DNA from: Verrucomicrobiota bacterium
GTDB lineage: Bacteria; Verrucomicrobiota; Verrucomicrobiia; Limisphaerales; J093
DNA: 17,904 bases
Assembly (NCBI GenBank): GCA_029907285.1
Contig: JARYMD010000035.1
Coordinates: 1 to 17,904 of the forward strand
Direction: 5' to 3'
This document shows, piece by piece, positions 13,673-17,904 of the stretch. Within the stretch, counting starts at the first letter, position 1; every line of letters starts with the position of its first letter. The position numbers were made by a program, and so were the translations under genes. The notes beneath the pieces are model-generated. The model did no database searches and was not told the DNA's origin. It worked only from the letters and a program-made list of their open reading frames with translations.

Positions 13673-15778
13673 TCAGCGCCGCCCTCCTGTAGCCCAGACA
13701 ATCAGCTCCTTCTCGAATTCAGCCTGATCGAGGTCGGATCGTCTGAAGGTGCCCGGCGAATGAAACCGGGCATAACACTGTTCCGTGAACCGAAACCGGC
13801 CGCCCTCTCCGTTAATCCACATCGGGCGCGGCGCAATCAACGCCGCGAATTCAGGCAGGTCCCCGTGCCTGAGAATGCCCGCAGGCGCTTGCGGGCCGCG
13901 CGTCTCAGCAAACAACGGCCCGCCATGTTCCACCGCAACACCCGCCACGCGGTCGTTCAGTGCCGCTGCGAACAGTGCCATCGCCGCCGTTTCGCCCAGT
14001 CCGACAACCCTGACGCGATCCGGATCAATGCCAGTACGCGACCGGAAGTGCGCTGCTGTGGCAGCCAGATCGTGCGCAGCCATCCCGTTTTCCGGCCTGG
14101 CCCAGATGACACAATTCCAGTCCCAACGGCGCCGCAGCTCTCCACGCAGGCGCATGTCAGGAGCAACCACGACCGCTCCGGCGTCAAGCAATCTTCGAAC
14201 AAGAGCCCCGCGATTCTCCAGCAACGCCCGCTTCCCCTCAGGGTGGGCCAGAACAACCGCCGGTCTTCGCCGATCGACCGTGCTCCGCCCAGGTTCCAGC
14301 ACCCAGACGGGCACGCGCACGCCCGGTTCAGTCTCGATCAGAACCTTCTCGACCCGGAACCCGGCTGCACTGCTTGTGCCACGAGACTCTGCATCGATCG
14401 GCACACAAGGTCCGCGTTCACCCAGCAGATCGCGGCGGATTCGCAAGGTCGGCACACGATTGTGCGCCGGGTTTCCGGCCGCACCTGGCAAAGCGCGATT
14501 GAACGAGTGTCTTGTTCGGAAATAGCCAGGCGCGCCGTCCAGTCCAACCAACCCTGAAGGCATCGGACCCAGTTTCTTCAGTGCCGCGGGCGATTCCAAT
14601 GGAATGTCACCTTCTCGCACTGCTTCCTGGCCGCGGGCGTTGAGCAGATGCTTGTTCATCCATGCGTACATCTGCTCGCGGCTGTCGCGATCGTAGTTGT
14701 GCGGCTTGTCGAATTGAACGCAACTGATTTCTCCGCCCACCAACTGGTAGATGTGCTTGATCTCCGGAAACTCTTCCCTCGGGAAATCGCGGGTCCAGTC
14801 GCCGGTGGCACAGATGAACAGAGCCGGACGCGGCGCGAAGAGGCCTGCCAGCTCGGGTTCGTCCGTGAGGCGCGCAATGCCGGGCGCATGGTTGCAGAAA
14901 CAGTGAGTTTGCTCGCTGACAAAAAGAATCCGCCTGAACCACGAGACCAGCACTGCAGGCACAATCGCCTTCACGCGGCTGTCAAGGGCCGCCAGATACA
15001 ATGTCTGTTGCCCGCCGCCGGACCCACCGGTGCAACCCAGCCGTTCAGGGTCCACATCTTCAAGCGACTGGAGGAAATCAAGCGCGCGCATGTTGTTCCA
15101 TGTCATCAATCCGATCGGGCACAAACCAATCGGCAGGTCCATTACGTGCGTCGAGTCGGGACAGAACGCCACCAGTCCCATCCGCGCCAGCCCAATGCAT
15201 CGCGCCTGCACATTGGTATCAGCAGCGCCTTCCGGCCAATGACCGTGCGGATTTAGGACCGCCGCCCGCCGAAGTGGTTTGGCGAGCGCCAGGGTCGATG
15301 GTCCCCGCGGTTTGTACAGGTAGCCGCTTGCATATATCCCCGGCAAGGTTTGGTAATACACGCGCTCGATGACAACGTCCTGTCGCTCGATACGCCCGGT
15401 GACTCGCGGGTCGAGCGGAACCCGCTCTGGCAATGGCCACAATCCGATCCTTTCGAGCACGCCCTGGCGCAGCGCTTGTGCGTGCCGCAGCCACGACTGT
15501 CGATCCGCAAATGTGAACAGGGACCGCGGCGTCGTCATCCGCTCGAAGTATCGCGCAAAGAATGCATCACGCTCATCGGCTCGGAGCACATCCGCCCCGT
15601 CACCGGCTTCTGCGGCAAGAGCACTGTTGCAGCAGTGGCCGATTCCGCTCAACAGGATGCAACAGATCATTGGCCAGGCGCGCCGCAGGCCAAAGGCATG
15701 TTCCCGAAGCACTCGCGATCCTCTCAGCTCAATCGTTTTGTTGCCGCTGTCCCGCACCGTGTTCTGCTGGCTGTTCAT
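13673..15778 (-). CDS. Secreted tandem alpha/beta-hydrolase (acetylxylan-esterase-like), second domain probably inactive
   Basis: From the ATG at 15778 the protein has 701 residues. A signal peptide runs from arginines around 21-33 through hydrophobic residues 37-46 to an ALAA near 53-56. The first alpha/beta-hydrolase domain (about 60-380) has the nucleophile elbow GGSGG with Ser253, a likely acid Asp327 (ATGDW) and His360 (DKPHNYD). It resembles acetylxylan esterase/dienelactone-hydrolase-like enzymes that act on plant polysaccharide esters. The second hydrolase-like domain (about 470-701) has GLGET at 593-597, with Gly595 where the serine should be, and no obvious catalytic His, so it may be structural or substrate-binding. 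The frame is open to 15886, but the extra residues look untranslated; ATG 15670 would remove the basic part of the signal peptide. The substrate is inferred from similarity only. Confidence 0.8.
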   Translation of the reverse strand: MNSQQNTVRDSGNKTIELRGSRVLREHAFGLRRAWPMICCILLSGIGHCCNSALAAEAGDGADVLRADERDAFFARYFERMTTPRSLFTFADRQSWLRHAQALRQGVLERIGLWPLPERVPLDPRVTGRIERQDVVIERVYYQTLPGIYASGYLYKPRGPSTLALAKPLRRAAVLNPHGHWPEGAADTNVQARCIGLARMGLVAFCPDSTHVMDLPIGLCPIGLMTWNNMRALDFLQSLEDVDPERLGCTGGSGGGQQTLYLAALDSRVKAIVPAVLVSWFRRILFVSEQTHCFCNHAPGIARLTDEPELAGLFAPRPALFICATGDWTRDFPREEFPEIKHIYQLVGGEISCVQFDKPHNYDRDSREQMYAWMNKHLLNARGQEAVREGDIPLESPAALKKLGPMPSGLVGLDGAPGYFRTRHSFNRALPGAAGNPAHNRVPTLRIRRDLLGERGPCVPIDAESRGTSSAAGFRVEKVLIETEPGVRVPVWVLEPGRSTVDRRRPAVVLAHPEGKRALLENRGALVRRLLDAGAVVVAPDMRLRGELRRRWDWNCVIWARPENGMAAHDLAATAAHFRSRTGIDPDRVRVVGLGETAAMALFAAALNDRVAGVAVEHGGPLFAETRGPQAPAGILRHGDLPEFAALIAPRPMWINGEGGRFRFTEQCYARFHSPGTFRRSDLDQAEFEKELIVWATGGRR

Positions 15779-16043
15779 GCCGACCGGGTCCGATGCTGGC
15801 CATGGCAGCCGGACTCTGCAAAACAAATCATTCCCTGCCCGTGCGCGGAAATGTTCGCGGCTTCTGTCAGAACAGCCTCGCGCCACCGGCGCGCCCCCGC
15901 CGTTCGTAAAACTATGGCTCGGGCAAGGCGCTAAACCTGCATTTCGGATTCCGCGCCCAAGACAAAACGATGAAAAACAGGCATTGACAATCTCGACCCA
16001 ACGAGTATGATATCACCACGCTATAACAAAGCTATCTAATCAA
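15779..16043. other. Divergent spacer between hydrolase and SPFH gene
   Basis: These 265 bases separate two divergent genes. The right 60 bases are AT-rich and carry the SPFH promoter. The hydrolase promoter must lie on the minus strand in the left part, but no good -35/-10 pair was found. No gene or repeat was recognised. Confidence 0.5.
15984..16011 (+). promoter_or_regulatory. Sigma70-type promoter of the SPFH gene
   Basis: A perfect -35 TTGACA (15984-15989) and a near-perfect -10 TATGAT (16006-16011) are separated by 16 bases. The start of transcription is expected near 16018, leaving a leader of about 25 bases before the ATG at 16044. This is the best promoter match I found in the window. 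Confidence 0.75.
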
Positions 16044-17060
16044 ATGAACAAAACAAATCAAATCCAGATTGCGCCAACCCGCGAAAAAGTCGTCTCGGTC
16101 CACAACGGCTGGGTCACGCTCGTCGTCATAATCCTCCTGTACCTCGGCACCGTCGGCCTGCTCATTTACTCGATCGCCGCCGGACAACGAGGCGGGCCGC
16201 TTCTGTGGCCGTTTTTGGCCAGCATGTTGCTGTTGCCCTTCGACATAATCATGACGATGGGGTTCTTTACATTGCAGCCGAATGAGGCGCGCGTGCTGAT
16301 TTTGTTCGGCGAATACAAGGGCACGGTGCGTGAAAGTGGCTTTCATTGGGGCAACCCGTTTTATTCGAACGGCCCGCGCACAGCCATGGCCGCTCAAGCC
16401 GCTGAGCCCGTCGGAAAACCCGGCGGATCGCGGGCCGTTGCTGCGGCGCAATGGAAACGGCATATGGGGCGATACAAGATTTCGTTGCGCGCGCGCACTC
16501 ACAACATCGAAAGACTAAAGGTGAATGACAAACGCGGAAACCCGATTGAGATTGGCGCGGTTGTTGTCTGGCGCGTGCAAGACACCGCCCAGGCAACCTT
16601 CGACGTGGATGATTATGAGAATTACATCGAGATGCAGAGCGAATCGGCCCTGCGGCACCTTGCCTCGTCTTACGCCTATGACCACGGCGAAGAAAACGAG
16701 ATCACACTGCGCAGCAATGTTGAAGAGGTCTCGGTCGCACTCAGAACCGAGTTGCAGGAACGCCTGATCAAAGCCGGCGTGACAGTGGATGAAGCGCGCC
16801 TGACGCATCTGGCATATGCACCGGAAATCGCACAAGCAATGCTCCGGCGACAACAGGCTGAGGCCGTCATCGGCGCAAGGAAGAAGATAGTGTTTGGCGC
16901 GGTGAGCATGGTTGAGATGGCTCTCAAGGAAATGACAGAAAGAAAAGTCCTCGACCTCGACGACGAGCGCAAAGCATCCATGGTGAGCAATCTCATGGTT
17001 GTGTTGTGCGGGGAATCGGAAGTTCATCCGGTGATCAACACCGGCACTCTTTACTCCTGA
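16044..17060 (+). CDS. SPFH/band-7 (stomatin-like) membrane protein with an unusual internal insert
   Basis: The 338-residue protein has two hydrophobic segments near the N-terminus (about 22-46 and 52-69) and then an SPFH domain: 'LQPNEARVLILFGEYKGTVRESGFHW' at 77-102 and 'KVNDKRGNPIEIGAVVVWRV' after 149, then 'YENYIEMQSESALRHLASSYAYD' and a helical 'AEAVIGARKKIV'. SPFH proteins form membrane-bound oligomeric cages linked to membrane microdomains and protease control; the role here is unknown. Compared with the usual run NPFYS-x-KISLRAR, about 34 residues rich in Ala, Gly and Pro (about 99-132) are inserted in frame, and the DNA there carries an 11-base inverted repeat. A strong promoter precedes it. 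The ribbon-helix-helix gene follows after 9 bases. Confidence 0.9.
   Translation: MNKTNQIQIAPTREKVVSVHNGWVTLVVIILLYLGTVGLLIYSIAAGQRGGPLLWPFLASMLLLPFDIIMTMGFFTLQPNEARVLILFGEYKGTVRESGFHWGNPFYSNGPRTAMAAQAAEPVGKPGGSRAVAAAQWKRHMGRYKISLRARTHNIERLKVNDKRGNPIEIGAVVVWRVQDTAQATFDVDDYENYIEMQSESALRHLASSYAYDHGEENEITLRSNVEEVSVALRTELQERLIKAGVTVDEARLTHLAYAPEIAQAMLRRQQAEAVIGARKKIVFGAVSMVEMALKEMTERKVLDLDDERKASMVSNLMVVLCGESEVHPVINTGTLYS
16368..16439. repeat. Inverted repeat inside the SPFH coding sequence
   Basis: The arms AACGGCCCGCG (16368-16378) and CGCGGGCCGTT (16429-16439) are perfectly complementary, with a 50-base loop that itself holds GCTCA/TGAGC. The pair falls within the extra segment of the SPFH protein. 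This may be an in-frame palindromic insertion, but a single copy in the window cannot prove mobility. Confidence 0.65.
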
Positions 17061-17069
17061 TAACGCGCA

Positions 17070-17264
17070 ATGGAGGAACGAAAGGCGTTTTTGCTGCGGA
17101 TCGATCCTGCGCTCATGAAGGAGCTTGAAGCGTGGGCGCAGGATGAGTTGCGCAGTGTGAACGGTCAGATCGAGTACCTGTTGCGCCAGGCTGTGCTTCG
17201 GCGGAGGAAGTCCGCCGCAGCCAGGCTGCGAGAGACCGCAGGCCGCGATTCGACTGCGGAGTGA
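17070..17264 (+). CDS. Short ribbon-helix-helix (Arc-like) protein
   Basis: The 64-residue protein starts with a beta-strand-like 'KAFLLRIDPALMKELEAWA' (5-23), then 'DELRSVNGQIEYLLRQAV' (25-42) as the second helix, and a basic tail 'RRRKSAAARLR'. This is the Arc/MetJ-type ribbon-helix-helix pattern, normally a DNA-binding dimer. It is close to proteins described as Arc family DNA-binding, which are often found right after SPFH genes. The gap to the SPFH stop is 9 bases, so the two are one transcript. It may regulate the operon, or it may act as a partner of the SPFH protein; neither is shown. No toxin gene is adjacent, so a toxin-antitoxin role is not supported. Confidence 0.85.
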   Translation: MEERKAFLLRIDPALMKELEAWAQDELRSVNGQIEYLLRQAVLRRRKSAAARLRETAGRDSTAE

Positions 17265-17311
17265 CAACACAACGCGACGCAGCCGCAATCAAACGATTCT
17301 CCATCTCGGCC

Positions 17312-17356
17312 TTGACCGGCATTGGTCAAAGAGACATTCTCGAATCAGATTCGAGA
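17312..17356. promoter_or_regulatory. Two consecutive hairpins before the glycine-rich gene
   Basis: The first is TTGACC-GGCATT-GGTCAA (17312-17329) and the second TCTCGAAT-CAG-ATTCGAGA (17338-17356), the latter ending 7 bases before the next ATG. Neither is followed by a T-run. They could be operators, for example for the ribbon-helix-helix protein encoded just upstream, or a structured leader hiding the ribosome binding site. Function is inferred from position only. Confidence 0.4.
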
Positions 17357-17362
17357 GCGATT

Positions 17363-17904
17363 ATGCGAGCGGTTGTGCTGACGTGCGTTTCTTTGTTCCT
17401 CGCGCCTGTCAGGGGCCAGGTCGTGATCTCACCCGGTGCTGGGCCTTACAGCGGCGCGTACGGCGGCGGAGGCTATGGGGTCGGCGCTGTTGTTCCCGGT
17501 GTGAACGTGGCCGCCGGAGGCGCGGGTGGTTTCTTCAATGGCGGCGGTTTTCAAGCCGGCGGTGGACGGGGCATTTACGGTGTTACCCGGCGCACGTTCA
17601 TGGGCGACGCGAACGTGGTCGCGGCGAGGTATTTTGCAAGTGGCGGAGTGAACCTTCCGGTTCAATCTGCCAACGGTTTCTCGGGTCAACAAGGGTACGT
17701 CTCCGCTGGCAACAGTCGCATGCGACAAGGCTATGCGAGCCGATTGGCGACACGAACCGCGCCACAACCGGCTGTCGCGCCAGAAAAGCCTGATCAGAAC
17801 CTTGTTGTGGCGGGCCAGAGGAATCTAAATGGTGCAGCATTCAACAGACAGCCGCCGGTGCACGCGTTTACGGCGAATCGCACAACGGCAGTGACACCTC
17901 TGCC
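17363..17904 (+). CDS. Glycine-rich secreted protein of unknown function, cut by right edge
   Basis: The frame opens at the ATG at 17363 and stays open for 180 codons to the window end, so the C-terminus is missing. The first ~18 residues (MRAVVLTCVSLFLAPVRG) form a signal peptide. Residues 19-72 are rich in Gly, Ala and Val with GGGGYG-type runs. After that comes a less repetitive stretch with many Asn, Gln and Ser, containing 'RRTFMGDANVVAARYFASGG', and then a Pro/Gln-rich part. Such composition suggests an extracellular or surface structural protein. No catalytic motif or known domain was recognised. Two hairpins sit directly upstream. It could be co-transcribed with the RHH gene, which ends 98 bases earlier, but the hairpins make separate control plausible. 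Confidence 0.7.
   Translation, partial: MRAVVLTCVSLFLAPVRGQVVISPGAGPYSGAYGGGGYGVGAVVPGVNVAAGGAGGFFNGGGFQAGGGRGIYGVTRRTFMGDANVVAARYFASGGVNLPVQSANGFSGQQGYVSAGNSRMRQGYASRLATRTAPQPAVAPEKPDQNLVVAGQRNLNGAAFNRQPPVHAFTANRTTAVTPL

Noticed and set aside
13652..14557. 301-codon plus-strand frame opposite the hydrolase
   Set aside because: Arg/Pro-rich shadow of a well-supported minus-strand protein.
17070..17264. Toxin-antitoxin antitoxin
   Set aside because: The ribbon-helix-helix fold fits antitoxins, but the partner gene is an SPFH membrane protein and no toxin gene is adjacent.
16515..17288. 257-codon minus-strand frame opposite the SPFH and RHH genes
   Set aside because: It covers two supported genes and shows no family features of its own.

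Overview
This window most likely comes from a member of the Verrucomicrobiota, probably a Pedosphaera/Limisphaerales-like soil or freshwater bacterium. That placement is inference, resting on five things: two secreted DUF1080 (3-keto-disaccharide hydrolase) proteins, a large secreted tandem esterase, an mcsA-mcsB-clpC module, an SPFH + ribbon-helix-helix gene pair, and GC-rich palindromic repeats crowded into the intergenic spaces. No rRNA, tRNA, CRISPR array, transposase or phage gene was seen.

Layout. Positions 1-6680 are a minus-strand run, read from right to left: ilvE-like aminotransferase, mcsA, mcsB, clpC, then two DUF1080 proteins, the second running off the left edge. McsA/McsB (protein arginine kinase and its zinc-binding activator) with ClpC form the phosphoarginine-directed proteolysis pathway, but the ctsR repressor that heads this operon in Firmicutes is absent here. 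Positions 6732-8866 are a plus-strand run: SixA-like phosphohistidine phosphatase, a small lipoprotein, and a zinc-dependent medium-chain dehydrogenase. Positions 8867-9633 and 11824-12708 hold no convincing genes. They are packed with palindromes and dispersed repeats, and they flank a complete catalase-peroxidase gene (katG). Two repeat types, one of about 150 bp and one of about 75 bp, occur on both sides of katG in opposite orientation. Positions 12709-15778 hold a secreted glycerophosphodiester phosphodiesterase converging on a secreted tandem alpha/beta-hydrolase. Positions 16044-17264 hold an SPFH membrane protein, with a strong sigma70-type promoter, and a short ribbon-helix-helix protein right behind it. 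A glycine-rich secreted protein enters at 17363 and is cut by the right edge.

Points most worth a second look: the inverted repeat pairs around katG; an in-frame extra segment in the SPFH protein that carries an 11-bp perfect inverted repeat; the ctsR-less arginine-kinase/ClpC cluster; and a tandem esterase whose second domain seems to have lost its nucleophile. No wholly new gene system is evident. The repeat architecture is the least explained structure.
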